DNA of 64,000 bases from Paenibacillus dendritiformis (GCF_015845845.1 NZ_LDIG01000048.1:1-64000); one strand, 5' to 3'. Shown: positions 40,054 to 48,985, counted from the first letter of the stretch. Made by a program: numbers and translations. The notes: generated by a model not told the origin, from the letters alone.

Positions 40054-40419
40054 CTATTTCAGTTCTACAGTTGCGCCAGCTTCTTCGAGCTTCGCTTTTA
40101 CTGCTTCTGCTTCTTCTTTGCTTACTTTTTCTTTCAATGGCTTTGGTGCGTTGTCTACGAGATCTTTCGCTTCTTTCAGGCCGAGACCTGTGATTTCGCG
40201 AACGACTTTGATGACATTGATTTTGCCAGCGCCTGGGTTCGTCAGGATTACGTCGAACTCGGATTGCTCAGCTGCACCAGCATCGCCAGCGCCGCCAGCC
40301 ATAACTGCTACAGGAGCTGCAGCGGTTACGCCGAATTCTTCTTCGATTGCTTTAACCAGGTCGTTCAGTTCCAATACGGACATGCCTTTGATGGCTTCCA
40401 AGATTTGCTCTTTGCTCAT
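40054..40419 (-). CDS. rplL: 50S ribosomal protein L7/L12
   Basis: This 121-residue stalk protein recruits translation factors. The N-terminal dimerisation domain ([20 protein letters not shown]) is followed by an alanine- and glycine-rich hinge ([16 protein letters not shown]) and the factor-binding C-terminal domain ([20 protein letters not shown]). GGAGG precedes the ATG. It follows rplJ by 70 bp. Confidence 0.99.
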   Translation of the reverse strand: MSKEQILEAIKGMSVLELNDLVKAIEEEFGVTAAAPVAVMAGGAGDAGAAEQSEFDVILTNPGAGKINVIKVVREITGLGLKEAKDLVDNAPKPLKEKVSKEEAEAVKAKLEEAGATVELK

Positions 40420-40489
40420 GGTTAAACCTCCATATTCATAGTAAGTTATAGTAGAAAATGTTCACGTTCCCGTATGGGCACGGAGTATC

Positions 40490-40993
40490 TTACGCTTCTG
40501 CTTCTTGCTTCTCTGCGACCGCCTTGACGGCGAGTGCGAAGTTGCGCACAGGCGCTTGGAGCACGCTGAGCAACATGGACAGCAAGCCTTCGCGGGAAGG
40601 AAGTTCTGCCAGTGCCTTGATTTGAGCTACATCGACAACGCGGCCTTCGACCACGCCACCTTTGATCTCAAGAGCGTCATTTTTCTTCGCAAAATCGTTC
40701 AAAATCTTCGCAGGAGCTACTGCGTCTTCCGGGCTGAAAGCGATAGCCGTCGGTCCGGACAACACTTGATCCAGCTCGGTCAATTCCGCTTCCGCTGTCG
40801 CGCGGCGAACCATGGTGTTTTTCAACACTTGGAACTCGATGCCTGCTTCGCGAAGCTGCTTGCGAAGCTCAGTCACTTGAGACACGTTCAAACCGCGATA
40901 GTCGGTTACAACCGTCGTTACGCTGCCACGCAGTTTCTCTGCGATTGCTTGCACTTCTTGCTGTTTCGCTTCGATAACTTTTGCGTTTGCCAC
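40490..40993 (-). CDS. rplJ: 50S ribosomal protein L10
   Basis: This 167-residue L10 is the base of the L7/L12 stalk and, as a complex, represses its own operon through the leader. It contains [20 protein letters not shown] and the [20 protein letters not shown] segment. I place the start at GTG 40993 ([20 protein letters not shown]), just after AGGAGG; the GTG three codons upstream overlaps that site. A 324-bp gap with the L10 leader precedes it. Confidence 0.97.
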   Translation of the reverse strand: MANAKVIEAKQQEVQAIAEKLRGSVTTVVTDYRGLNVSQVTELRKQLREAGIEFQVLKNTMVRRATAEAELTELDQVLSGPTAIAFSPEDAVAPAKILNDFAKKNDALEIKGGVVEGRVVDVAQIKALAELPSREGLLSMLLSVLQAPVRNFALAVKAVAEKQEAEA

Positions 40994-41059
40994 TCGATCC
41001 ACCTCCTACAAGTTCTTATCTAACCGCATCCTGGACTATTATGTTCTACCTACACGAGC

Positions 41060-41092
41060 ATAAGAAAAGCCTCTGCAGCAATCTACAGAGGC
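41060..41092 (-). terminator. Attenuator in the rplJ leader
   Basis: On the minus strand GCCTCTG and CAGAGGC (41086-41092 and 41069-41075) form a stem followed by TTTTCTT. It lies 67 bp upstream of the rplJ start and downstream of the L10-binding part of the leader, so it probably ends transcripts when L10 is in excess. Confidence 0.8.
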
Positions 41093-41215
41093 ATCACGAA
41101 TGCGGCGGCGCCTGATCACGCATGTTCCCATGCGCCACCGCATCTTCTATTTCGAACACCTCGGTAGGAGATTAAGCCTTACGGCACCTACTGTCTATGG
41201 TACGATTATTCATTT
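41093..41215 (-). promoter_or_regulatory. L10 leader (rplJL autoregulatory RNA)
   Basis: The segment at 41158-41198 carries on the minus strand GACAGTAGGTGC and GGCTTAA followed by TCCTACCGAGGT, the conserved core of the Firmicute L10 leader. A GC-rich stem (GATGCGGTGGCGC with GGCGCCGCCGCATTC, in 41095-41144) follows and could compete with the attenuator. The L10-L12 complex is known to bind this RNA family. Confidence 0.85.
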
Positions 41216-41246
41216 TCAACATACACGCGAATCTCACAACCTCATT

Positions 41247-41276
41247 AGGATACCATAGCTGGCCAACTTGTGTCAA
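41247..41276 (-). promoter_or_regulatory. Promoter of rplJL
   Basis: On the minus strand TTGACA (41271-41276) and TATCCT (41247-41252) are 18 bp apart, within the rplA-rplJ gap and about 40 bp upstream of the conserved leader core. Confidence 0.75.
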
Positions 41277-41317
41277 CCTCAACTATAGCAAACCAAGAAT
41301 GCGAGATACTGCCGAAC

Positions 41318-42010
41318 TTAGCGATAGTTCGCTGTGTTCACGCGTACGGCAGGCCCCATCGTGGAAGATACCGCGATGTTCTTCATGTATACGCCTTTGG
41401 CCGCAGCCGGCTTCGCACGGTTCAGCGCGTCGATGAGTGCTTTCAGGTTTTCGTTCAACTGTTCGGCACTGAAGGACGCTTTTCCGATAGGCGCATGAAT
41501 TTGGCCTGCTCTGTCCAGACGGTACTCGATTTTACCCGCTTTGATCTCTTGGATCGCTTTGGCAACGTCGAATGTAACCGTGCCGGCTTTCGGGTTAGGC
41601 ATCAGGCCCTTACCGCCGAGGATACGGCCCAATTTACCTACTTCGCTCATCATGTCCGGTGTTGCCACGCAGACATCGAAGTCGAACCAGCCTTGCTGGA
41701 TTTTGTTGATCATATCCTGATCGCCTACAAAATCAGCGCCAGCCGCTTCCGCTTCTTTCGCCTTTTCGCCTTTTGCAAAGACGAGAACGCGCTTCGTCTT
41801 ACCTGTTCCGTGAGGAAGCACGACTACCCCACGCACGTTTTGGTCCTGTTTGCGCGGGTCAACGCCCAGGCGCACAGCAACTTCAACGGTTTCGTCAAAT
41901 TTAGCCGTAGCCGACTTTTTCACCAATTCAATGGCTTCCGCCGGCTCGTAAGTTGCATCTCTATCGATCAACTTCGCGGCTTCTTCATACTTCTTGCCAC
42001 GTTTTGCCAT
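41318..42010 (-). CDS. rplA: 50S ribosomal protein L1
   Basis: This 230-residue L1 forms the mobile stalk near the E site. It starts [20 protein letters not shown] and has the signature [29 protein letters not shown] precedes the ATG at 42010; the upstream extension lies in the rplK-rplA gap (61 bp). In other bacteria L1 represses its own mRNA; I did not identify its site here. Confidence 0.98.
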   Translation of the reverse strand: MAKRGKKYEEAAKLIDRDATYEPAEAIELVKKSATAKFDETVEVAVRLGVDPRKQDQNVRGVVVLPHGTGKTKRVLVFAKGEKAKEAEAAGADFVGDQDMINKIQQGWFDFDVCVATPDMMSEVGKLGRILGGKGLMPNPKAGTVTFDVAKAIQEIKAGKIEYRLDRAGQIHAPIGKASFSAEQLNENLKALIDALNRAKPAAAKGVYMKNIAVSSTMGPAVRVNTANYR

Positions 42011-42071
42011 GATTTTGTTCCTCCTTCGTGGTAATAGCGGTTGAACCTCCCACATCTGTCACGAGACCCGA

Positions 42072-42497
42072 TTAGTCTTCGATGACGATACCCATGCTGC
42101 GGGCTGTGCCTTCAACCATGCGCATAGCCGATTCTACGGATGCCGCATTCAGGTCTGGCATTTTTTGCTCAGCGATTTGGCGAACCGTATCGCGCTTCAC
42201 TGTAGCTACTTTCTTTTTGTTTGGCTCGCCGGAACCTTTTTCGATCTTGGAAGCCACTTTCAGCAATACTGCTGCTGGAGGCGTCTTCGTAATGAACGTA
42301 AAGGAGCGATCCTCGAATACTGTGATTTCAACAGGAATGATAAGGCCTGCTTGATCGGCAGTCTTCGCGTTGAATTCCTTACAGAATGCCATGATGTTCA
42401 CGCCTGCTTGACCCAGTGCCGGACCGACCGGCGGCGCAGGATTCGCTTTCCCTGCAGGAATCTGCAATTTTACCACTTTGATGACTTTTTTTGCCAT
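42072..42497 (-). CDS. rplK: 50S ribosomal protein L11
   Basis: This 141-residue L11 binds the GTPase-associated centre of 23S rRNA and is needed for the stringent response via RelA. It begins [20 protein letters not shown] with the flexible proline-rich [20 protein letters not shown], and ends in the rRNA-binding domain ([19 protein letters not shown]). AAGGAGG precedes the start. nusG ends 76 bp upstream. Confidence 0.99.
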   Translation of the reverse strand: MAKKVIKVVKLQIPAGKANPAPPVGPALGQAGVNIMAFCKEFNAKTADQAGLIIPVEITVFEDRSFTFITKTPPAAVLLKVASKIEKGSGEPNKKKVATVKRDTVRQIAEQKMPDLNAASVESAMRMVEGTARSMGIVIED

Positions 42498-42573
42498 TGT
42501 CGTACACCTCCTTGCGCTAATATGTGAGTCCGGAGCAAGCTCCCCTCACAACAGAAAACCTGTCAAAGATGTA

Positions 42574-43107
42574 TTAAATCTTCTCCACCTGATGGTAATC
42601 CAGTTCAAGCGGGGTTTCCCTTCCAAACATGTTAACATGGACCTTCAACTTCGCTTTATCGAGAAGGATCTCTTCGACCGTGCCGACAAAGTTAGCGAAA
42701 GGCCCTACCTTAATGCGTACCGATTCCTTCAATTCGAAATCGACCTTCGGCTTCGGCTCTTCCATTCCCATCTGCCGCAAAATCTGTTCTACCTCTTCCG
42801 GCATCAGAGGAATCGGCTTCGAGCCGGATCCCGTGGAACCGACGAATCCAGTGACGCCCGGCGTGTTGCGGACAACATACCAGGATTCATCCGTCTGGAT
42901 CATCTCAACCAATACATAGCCAGGGTAAACCTTGCGCATGACGGTTTTTTTCTTGCCGTCTTTGTTCACCAATTCTTCTTCCATCGGAACAAGAACCCGG
43001 AATATCTTGTCTTCCATTCCCATGGATTCGACGCGCTTTTCCAGATTGGCTTTCACTTTGTTCTCATACCCGGAGTAGGTATGAACAACGTACCATCTCT
43101 TTTCCAT
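42574..43107 (-). CDS. nusG: Transcription termination/antitermination factor NusG
   Basis: NusG binds RNA polymerase and tunes pausing and coupling with translation. This 177-residue protein has the NGN domain from MEKRWYVVHTYSGYENKVKA to about residue 110 (including YPGYVLVEMIQTDESWYVVR) and a C-terminal KOW domain (IKVGPFANFVGTVEEILLDK). AAGGTGG lies 7 bp before the ATG at 43107, which I prefer to the one two codons upstream. secE ends 23 bp upstream. Confidence 0.98.
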   Translation of the reverse strand: MEKRWYVVHTYSGYENKVKANLEKRVESMGMEDKIFRVLVPMEEELVNKDGKKKTVMRKVYPGYVLVEMIQTDESWYVVRNTPGVTGFVGSTGSGSKPIPLMPEEVEQILRQMGMEEPKPKVDFELKESVRIKVGPFANFVGTVEEILLDKAKLKVHVNMFGRETPLELDYHQVEKI

Positions 43108-43130
43108 AACCAAGCCACCTTGGGACTTTA

Positions 43131-43340
43131 TTAAATAATCGCTTCGACGATCGCGGAAATGCCGATGTCAAGGACCCAGAAATAAAGCGTCATAAAGATA
43201 ACCGTCCCCAATACGACCAACGTATAGCTTGTCAGCTCTTTACGATTGGGCCAGCGAACTTTTTTTAATTCACCCCAGCTGTCGGCAAAGAAGGAAAACA
43301 ATGAACTGAAAGGTTGTTTCAGTTTCCCGAAGAAAGCCAC
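43131..43340 (-). CDS. secE: Preprotein translocase subunit SecE
   Basis: SecE clamps SecY in the membrane. This 69-residue short Gram-positive form has the conserved amphipathic SWGELKKVRWPNRKELTSYT and then one membrane span (LVVLGTVIFMTLYFWVLDIG). The start is the GTG at 43340, after GGAGG. It follows rpmG by 20 bp and precedes nusG by 23 bp. Confidence 0.97.
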   Translation of the reverse strand: MAFFGKLKQPFSSLFSFFADSWGELKKVRWPNRKELTSYTLVVLGTVIFMTLYFWVLDIGISAIVEAII

Positions 43341-43360
43341 GGACTACACCTCCATCAGAC

Positions 43361-43510
43361 TTATCTCGTTTCGCGATGAGAAGTATGCTCGTTGCAGAAC
43401 TTGCAGAATTTCTTCAACTCAATGCGGTCTGGGTGATTGCGCTTGTTTTTTGTCGTCGTGTAGTTGCGTTGTTTGCAGCTCGTGCAAGCCATCGTAATAA
43501 TTACCCGCAT
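43361..43510 (-). CDS. rpmG: 50S ribosomal protein L33, four-cysteine form
   Basis: This 49-residue protein reads [20 protein letters not shown] and later [15 protein letters not shown]. The CTSC and CKFC pairs make it the zinc-containing form of L33, which in B. subtilis is replaced by a zinc-free paralogue under zinc starvation. AGGAGG lies 9 bp before the ATG. It heads the rpmG-secE-nusG group. Confidence 0.97.
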   Translation of the reverse strand: MRVIITMACTSCKQRNYTTTKNKRNHPDRIELKKFCKFCNEHTSHRETR

Positions 43511-43677
43511 GTAGTACACCTCCTGAAGACACCTTATTGTGATAAGAAGCGTCGAAATTATAGTCTAACGAATACGGATACGCCCTCCTGCCCGATGACA
43601 GGGAGCTTCCGTTCCCGCAAGCTGAATAAGCCAAGCTTACTCAGTAATACGTACGCATATTTAGGCCTACCTAAAAC
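43511..43677 (-). other. rpmG leader
   Basis: About 160 bases of leader separate the rpmG promoter from its start. A perfect TATAAT (complement at 43557-43562) occurs but has no good -35 partner. No open frame with a ribosome binding site is seen. Confidence 0.4.
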
Positions 43678-43706
43678 ACTTTATCACAAGGGTCAATTGA
43701 AGTCAA
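43678..43706 (-). promoter_or_regulatory. Promoter of rpmG-secE-nusG
   Basis: On the minus strand TTGACT (43701-43706) and TAAAGT (43678-43683) are 17 bp apart. It lies between the sigH terminator and rpmG and probably also serves rplK-rplA. Confidence 0.65.
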
Positions 43707-43901
43707 TGAAAAGATAGCGCTGCTGTGGGGTTCGCAGGGCTTCCTCGCTATGCCGTTGGACAGCTGCTTGCCGGTAAATCCGCTCTCTCGAAATCGACTA
43801 TTATTCATTATTGTGGAATCTGAACAAATCTAAACCTGCGACGATGAGGCAATCGACAGACAATGCGATAGGGGCGGTCAGCAGAAGGGGCAGATTTGGG
43901 T

Positions 43902-43975
43902 AAAAAAAGAAAGCGTCCGTCCTTCTCCTCTTAGAGGAGGTACACTACTGATTTAGTCGCAATCCGCGGACACTC
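43902..43975 (-). terminator. Terminator after sigH
   Basis: On the minus strand GTGTCCG and CGGACGC arms enclose an inner palindrome (CTCCTC with GAGGAG, 43925-43939), and the structure ends in CTTTCTTTTTTT (43902-43913). It begins right behind the sigH stop. The 195 bp from here to the rpmG promoter hold nothing I recognise. Confidence 0.8.
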
Positions 43976-43977
43976 TT

Positions 43978-44637
43978 CTACTCTTCTCCGTCGCCGTCCC
44001 GCAGTTCCAGATAGCGCTCCAGCTTGCGCTTGACGCGCTGGAGGGCGTTGTCTATCGACTTGACATGGCGATCCAGATCAACGGCAATCTCCTGATAGGA
44101 TCGGCCATCCAAATACAACATTAGCACTCTGCGCTCAAGATCGCTCAAAATCTCGGCCATCTTGTCTTCCAGTCCGACGAATTCTTCCTGATTGATAATC
44201 AGCTCTTCCGGATCCGACACGCGGGAGCCTCCGATAATATCAAGAAGCGTCCGGTCCGAATCCTCATCATAGATCGGCTTGTCCAAGGATACATAGGAGT
44301 TCAATGGAATGTGCTTCTGGCGCGTTGCCGTCTTGATTGCGGTAATGATCTGCCTCGTGATGCACAGTTCGGCAAACGCCTTGAATGAAGCCAACTTATC
44401 GCCCTTGAAATCCCGGATTGACTTATATAATCCGATCATACCTTCTTGTACGATATCCTCGCGATCGGCTCCTATCAAAAAATAAGAGCGTGCCTTCGCA
44501 CGTACGAAATTACGGTACTTGTTAATTAAATACTCTAGCGCTTCGCTGTCTCCCTCACGAACTGCGTCGACGAGAAGTTCATCCGACAACCGTTCGTACG
44601 GACAGGGGGTGCTCAATGCTCTGAGGTCAACACTCAC
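43978..44637 (-). CDS. sigH: RNA polymerase sigma factor SigH (Spo0H)
   Basis: SigH directs transcription of post-exponential, competence and early sporulation genes. This 219-residue sigma-70 protein has region 2 (FVRAKARSYFLIGADREDIV, then EGMIGLYKSIRDFKGDKLAS) and region 4 (LMLYLDGRSYQEIAVDLDRH). The start is GTG 44637 after GGAGGG. It lies 136 bp after rae1 and has a sigma-A-type promoter whose -10 region is centred in a perfect palindrome. Confidence 0.96.
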   Translation of the reverse strand: MSVDLRALSTPCPYERLSDELLVDAVREGDSEALEYLINKYRNFVRAKARSYFLIGADREDIVQEGMIGLYKSIRDFKGDKLASFKAFAELCITRQIITAIKTATRQKHIPLNSYVSLDKPIYDEDSDRTLLDIIGGSRVSDPEELIINQEEFVGLEDKMAEILSDLERRVLMLYLDGRSYQEIAVDLDRHVKSIDNALQRVKRKLERYLELRDGDGEE

Positions 44638-44684
44638 TAGCAATCCCTCCGGCCTGCAACGCAATTCACCGTTACATCACAAAT

Positions 44685-44711
44685 GATAGATTCAGTATAT
44701 ATGAATCTATC
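44685..44711. promoter_or_regulatory. Perfect palindrome over the sigH promoter
   Basis: GATAGATTCA (44685-44694) and TGAATCTATC (44702-44711) are perfect 10-bp arms with a 7-bp spacer. The right arm lies in the promoter spacer and the middle covers the -10 box, so a dimeric repressor bound here would exclude RNA polymerase. In Bacillus the sigH promoter is repressed by AbrB, which does not bind simple palindromes of this kind; the regulator here is unknown. Confidence 0.75.
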
Positions 44712-44723
44712 TCGCACCGTCAA
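44694..44723 (-). promoter_or_regulatory. Promoter of sigH
   Basis: On the minus strand TTGACG (44718-44723) and TATACT (44694-44699) are 18 bp apart. The leader to the GTG is about 50 bases. Confidence 0.8.
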
Positions 44724-44773
44724 CCAAGTAAAGCCTTATCCGGCGCGGAATTCCAGCTATTCGACAAATTGTC

Positions 44774-45313
44774 CTAATCTTCTTCCCCCCGGCGCATCCG
44801 TTCGAGCTTCAGCAGTTGGTCGAGGCTGAGCTTTCCTTCCAGCGGATTGCGCTTCACCGGCTTCGAGGCATGCTCGCGAATCCGGCTCTCCACCTCCCGC
44901 CTCGATTGCTCCACGATAATCCGAAGCTCGCGGGCCGATATGCGCAGCGCGCCGAGGCCGAGGACGACGCGCTGCTCGGTCATATCCGAAGTGGCTACAT
45001 AGATCTGGCGCCGGCGATGGGAGAGCTCCTTGACAAGACGCTCGATGCATTCGTCCGCCGTTTCCTTCTCCTTCGTGAAGTAGACTTCGATCTTCCCCTG
45101 TGTATAGGTGGCTCCCAGACCGGGGACGCGGTAGGCGTCAAAGACGGCGATGACCCGCCGGCCGGAATACGCCTGATACTCCGCCAGGTTGTCCAGCAGG
45201 CGGTCGCGCGCGTCCTCGAGCCTCCGGTCTGCCAACTGCTTCAGCTCGTGCCAGGCGCCGATCATATTGTAGCCATCGACCAACAGCACGTCGCGCCAAT
45301 CTTGCTGCCGCAT
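44774..45313 (-). CDS. rae1: Ribosome-dependent mRNA endonuclease Rae1 (YacP)
   Basis: Rae1 is a NYN/PIN-domain nuclease that cuts mRNA in the ribosomal A site in Bacillus. This 179-residue protein opens with the catalytic strand VLLVDGYNMIGAWHELKQLA and has the further acidic residues in VIAVFDAYRVPG, KETADECIERLVKEL and VATSDMTEQR. It ends in a basic helical tail. It begins 2 bp after rlmB, so the two are probably coupled. Confidence 0.93.
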   Translation of the reverse strand: MRQQDWRDVLLVDGYNMIGAWHELKQLADRRLEDARDRLLDNLAEYQAYSGRRVIAVFDAYRVPGLGATYTQGKIEVYFTKEKETADECIERLVKELSHRRRQIYVATSDMTEQRVVLGLGALRISARELRIIVEQSRREVESRIREHASKPVKRNPLEGKLSLDQLLKLERMRRGEED

Positions 45314-45315
45314 TC

Positions 45316-46053
45316 TCAGCCGCGGCGCCGGCGCACGACCTCATACATGAATATCCCGGCGGCGACCGACGCATTTAACGAATTGATCTGTCCGGCCATC
45401 GGAAGCTTCAGCAGCGCATCGCAGGTCTGCTTGACGAGGCGGCCCATGCCCTTGCTCTCATTCCCGATGACCAGCGCGATCGGCATCGTGAACAGGTCCG
45501 TCTCGTACAGGTCCTGGGTCGCGGACACATCCGTTCCGACGAGCCAGATGCCCCGCTCCTTCAACTGCTCCATCGTCTGCGCCAGATTCGTTACCCGCGC
45601 GACCGGCACATATTCTACGGCGCCGGCGGATGTTTTGGACACGGTGGCGGTCAAGCCGACCGAACGCCGCTTCGGAATGATGACGCCATGCACTCCCGTG
45701 CAGTCTGCCGTCCGGAGAATCGATCCGAGATTATGCGGGTCCTCGATCTCGTCGAGGATCAAGAGGAACGGCGCCTCTCCCTTCGCTTCCGCCCGGGCGA
45801 GGATATCGTCCACCTCCACATAGCCATAAGCGGCTACCTGGGCGACAACCCCTTGATGCTGCACGCCCTCCGCCATCTGATCGAGCTTGCGCTTGTCGGC
45901 GGTCTGAACGATGACGCCCGCCTTCTTGGCTTCGGCGATAATCGGCTGCGTCAGATGCTTCTGCGCATTGTCCGCAATCCATATTTTATGAATGGTACGG
46001 CCGGAGCGGAGCGCCTCGGTGACCGAGTGCTTTCCGGCAATGTATTCTTCCAT
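45316..46053 (-). CDS. rlmB: 23S rRNA 2'-O-ribose methyltransferase RlmB type (SpoU family)
   Basis: This 245-residue SPOUT enzyme methylates a guanosine ribose in 23S rRNA (G2251 in E. coli). The N-terminal domain (IAGKHSVTEALRSGRTIHKI) is followed by SPOUT motifs LILDEIEDPHNLGSILRTAD, VIGNESKGM and LPMAGQINSLNASVAAGIFM. GGAGG lies ahead of the ATG. It follows mrnC by 150 bp of GC-rich sequence with no gene. Confidence 0.95.
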   Translation of the reverse strand: MEEYIAGKHSVTEALRSGRTIHKIWIADNAQKHLTQPIIAEAKKAGVIVQTADKRKLDQMAEGVQHQGVVAQVAAYGYVEVDDILARAEAKGEAPFLLILDEIEDPHNLGSILRTADCTGVHGVIIPKRRSVGLTATVSKTSAGAVEYVPVARVTNLAQTMEQLKERGIWLVGTDVSATQDLYETDLFTMPIALVIGNESKGMGRLVKQTCDALLKLPMAGQINSLNASVAAGIFMYEVVRRRRG

Positions 46054-46203
46054 GTCTATGCTGCCTCCCGTAATCTTGCTTCCTATTGCCGTTCAATCGG
46101 CTATTCCGGGTTGTCCCGGATGCTCCCGGCCGGCGGGCTTGGGCGAATGTTCTGCTCCGGAGCGGCCATCCATCCCGCTGCCCCGGCCGTTCCGCCGCGC
46201 CGC

Positions 46204-46686
46204 CTATTCGGGCTTCCCGCGTCCACCCGTCTGTGACGGCGCTTCGTCCTCATCCGGCGCCTGCACGACGATCTCGGCCAGCTCCCGAATGCGGTCGCCG
46301 CGGCCGATAAAGTACAAGTAGCCGAACAGCGCCTCCAGCGCCGTCGCCTGGCGGTACTCATTCACATTGGCGCTCTTCGGCACCGCAGACTTGGCATTGC
46401 GCCCCTGGCGAACGATGTCCGCCTCCTCCGCCGTCAGCAGCGGCGCAAGCCGCGCAAGCGCCCGCGCCTGCGACTTGGCCGACACGTAGCGCGTCGCCTG
46501 CCGGTGCAGCACCTGCGGGCGATGGTTCGGCATGGAGATAAGATACTGGCGGATCGCCATCTCATAGACCGCATCGCCCATATACGCCAGCACGATCGGC
46601 GGCAGCAGCTTCGGCTCCTTCGCCGGCGGAAAAGGGAACAGCCATGTTCCCCCCGCCTCGGCGCCGTCCCGGCGCACGGCATTCAT
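46204..46686 (-). CDS. mrnC: Mini-ribonuclease III
   Basis: Mini-III is an RNase III domain without an RNA-binding domain that matures 23S rRNA in Bacillus. The conserved core runs LPPIVLAYMGDAVYEMAIRQ with the acidic catalytic residues, and later ANVNEYRQATALEALFGYLY. From ATG 46686 the protein has 160 residues. The frame is open to 46773, overlapping cysS, and would add 29 low-complexity residues; starts at 46710 or 46761 cannot be ruled out. The C-terminal tail (APDEDEAPSQTGGRGKPE) is also unusually long. Confidence 0.9.
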   Translation of the reverse strand: MNAVRRDGAEAGGTWLFPFPPAKEPKLLPPIVLAYMGDAVYEMAIRQYLISMPNHRPQVLHRQATRYVSAKSQARALARLAPLLTAEEADIVRQGRNAKSAVPKSANVNEYRQATALEALFGYLYFIGRGDRIRELAEIVVQAPDEDEAPSQTGGRGKPE

Positions 46687-46757
46687 TCCCCGTTCCTCAT
46701 TGTCATTCATCACGTCTGTTGCTCCATCCTTCGCATCCGGCTGCACCCGCGGCTCCC

Positions 46758-48176
46758 TCATTTGCGGCGCCAACGGATGCCTTGCGGCGTATCTTCCAGG
46801 ATGATGCCCTGGGCGGTCAGCATATCGCGAATCTCGTCGGCTCGCCCCCAGTTCTTCGCCTGGCGCGCTTCGGTGCGCTCCTGAATCAGGCGGTCGATCT
46901 CCTCGTCCAGCAGCTCCTCTTCCTCCTGCTCCGGTACAAGCCCAAGCACGTTGTTCATCGCCTCGATCGCATCGAGCAGCGCTTGCAGATTCGCCGTACG
47001 CCGCTCGTCCTCGCTCCCCTGTTGCATCGTGCTGTTCGCCAGGTTCACCCAGTCGAATATGGCCGTAATCGCATCGGCCGTATTGAAGTCGTCCTGCATC
47101 TTCGCGTCGAACGTATCGAGGATGCCGGCCAGCTTCTGCTGCAAAGCCTCGTCCGGCTCCCGCTCCGCCGCGTCCTCCGCCGACTTGAGCAGATGGCGGA
47201 GGTTCTGGACCGCATTGACGATGCGGCCTGCGCTCTTCTCGGCCTGCATCATCGCTTCCTCGCTGAAATTAAGCGGATTGCGGTAATGAGTCGCGAGGAT
47301 GAAGTAGCGAATCGCCTCCATCTTGTAGCGCGCGCGGAGCTCCTTGACGATAACGCCGTTGCCGAGCGATTTCGACATTTTTTCGTTGTTGATATGAATG
47401 TACCCGTTATGCATCCAAATATTCGCGAGCGGCTTGCCGGTCAGCGATTCGGATTGCGCCACCTCGCACTCGTGATGCGGGAACTGCAAATCCTGGCCTC
47501 CGCCGTGAATATCCAGCGTATCGCCCAAAAATTTGCGCGCCATGGCGGAGCATTCGATATGCCAGCCCGGACGGCCCTCTCCCCACGGGCTCGGCCATGA
47601 GATTTCTCCCGGCTTCGCCGCCTTCCAGAGCACGAAGTCTTCCGGATTTTCCTTCCGTTCATCGACCTCGACCCGGATGCCGTGCTGCAGCTCCTCCAGG
47701 TTCTGATGGGAGAGCTTGCCGTATTCTTTGAACCGGTTCGTGCGGAAATAGACATCCTTGCCGGATTCATAGGCATAGCCTTCCTCCACCAGATTGGCGA
47801 TAAAGGCGATAATTTCCTCGATATGATCGAGCACGCGCGGATTGTGCGTCGCGCGCCGCACGCCAAGGCCGTCGATATCCTCGTAGAATGCCTGAATGAA
47901 CCGCTCCGCGATGGCAGGCACGGGATCGCCCGTCTCCATCGACTTGCGGATGAGGCGATCGTCCACGTCGGTGAAGTTCACGACATAATTCACCTCATAG
48001 CCGATCTGTTCCAAATAGCGCCGCACCACATCGAATACGATCTGGGGGCGGGCATTTCCGATATGAATATAATCGTACACGGTCGGGCCGCACACATACA
48101 TGTTCACCTTATCCGGATTCACCGGAACGAAAGTTTCCTTGCGGCGCGTCATCGTGTTGTAAATCTGAAGCGTCAT
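46758..48176 (-). CDS. cysS: Cysteinyl-tRNA synthetase
   Basis: This 472-residue class I synthetase charges tRNA-Cys. The HIGH-like motif is in CGPTVYDYIHIGNARPQIVF and the KMSKS motif in HINNEKMSKSLGNGVIVKEL. Zinc ligands include the cysteine in MYVCGPT and the HIECSAMA and HHECE residues. It follows cysE by 38 bp and is controlled with it by the upstream T-box. Confidence 0.98.
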   Translation of the reverse strand: MTLQIYNTMTRRKETFVPVNPDKVNMYVCGPTVYDYIHIGNARPQIVFDVVRRYLEQIGYEVNYVVNFTDVDDRLIRKSMETGDPVPAIAERFIQAFYEDIDGLGVRRATHNPRVLDHIEEIIAFIANLVEEGYAYESGKDVYFRTNRFKEYGKLSHQNLEELQHGIRVEVDERKENPEDFVLWKAAKPGEISWPSPWGEGRPGWHIECSAMARKFLGDTLDIHGGGQDLQFPHHECEVAQSESLTGKPLANIWMHNGYIHINNEKMSKSLGNGVIVKELRARYKMEAIRYFILATHYRNPLNFSEEAMMQAEKSAGRIVNAVQNLRHLLKSAEDAAEREPDEALQQKLAGILDTFDAKMQDDFNTADAITAIFDWVNLANSTMQQGSEDERRTANLQALLDAIEAMNNVLGLVPEQEEEELLDEEIDRLIQERTEARQAKNWGRADEIRDMLTAQGIILEDTPQGIRWRRK

Positions 48177-48214
48177 GTTGAGTTAACCTCCCTGTTTCAT
48201 GTGCCCGTTTCGGG

Positions 48215-48904
48215 CTATTGACGTTGCGCAACCTCCGCGGAGCCCTCGCGGAGGGCTGCCGTCTCCTGCTTGTGCTGCTCCAGCTCCGCGCGCAGCGTAT
48301 CGATCTCCCGCTGCATTCCGCGCAGCATGTCAATGACCGGATCCGGAAGCTGGGCATGGTTCAGCCGGTCGACGCGGACGCCGTCCTGCTTCACGATCCG
48401 GCCAGGAATGCCGACGACCGTGCAGTTGGCCGGCACCTCCCGCAGGACGACGGAGTTGGCCCCGATATTCGAATTGTCGCCGACCTTGAACGAACCGAGA
48501 ACCTTGGCCCCGGAGGCGATAACGACGTTGTTCCCGATCGTCGGGTGGCGCTTGCCTTTCTCCTTGCCGGTACCGCCAAGCGTGACGCCTTGATAGATCA
48601 CGACATCGTTCCCGATCTCGCAGGTCTCGCCGATAACGACCCCCATGCCGTGATCGATGAACAGCCGTTCCCCGATGCGGGCGCCGGGATGAATCTCGAT
48701 GCCCGTAAAGAAGCGGCTCACCTGGGAGATGATGCGGGCGATCGTGAACCAGCGGCGCTTATAGAACCAGTGCGCCACCAGATGAGCCCAAATCGCGTGC
48801 AGGCCGGAATAGGTAAAGATCACTTCAAATCGGCTGCGTGCCGCCGGGTCGTTCTCGAATACGGCCCGGATGTCGGATTGCATTCTTCGGTAGATGCGTC
48901 GCAT
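48215..48904 (-). CDS. cysE: Serine O-acetyltransferase
   Basis: CysE makes O-acetylserine, the precursor of cysteine. This 229-residue protein has the left-handed hexapeptide-repeat helix in its second half ([20 protein letters not shown], then [20 protein letters not shown]) with the catalytic histidines. A glutamine-rich, charged C-terminal helix ([20 protein letters not shown]) extends beyond the usual end. GAGGGGG precedes the ATG. It has a T-box leader with a 13-bp tandem repeat in the long untranslated region. Confidence 0.96.
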   Translation of the reverse strand: MRRIYRRMQSDIRAVFENDPAARSRFEVIFTYSGLHAIWAHLVAHWFYKRRWFTIARIISQVSRFFTGIEIHPGARIGERLFIDHGMGVVIGETCEIGNDVVIYQGVTLGGTGKEKGKRHPTIGNNVVIASGAKVLGSFKVGDNSNIGANSVVLREVPANCTVVGIPGRIVKQDGVRVDRLNHAQLPDPVIDMLRGMQREIDTLRAELEQHKQETAALREGSAEVAQRQ

Positions 48905-48985
48905 GACCCGTCCCCCTCTTCTCTGTCGGCTTTGATTCGTTCATAAAACGGTGGTCGGAGAACACGATGTTCGGGATATTCGATG

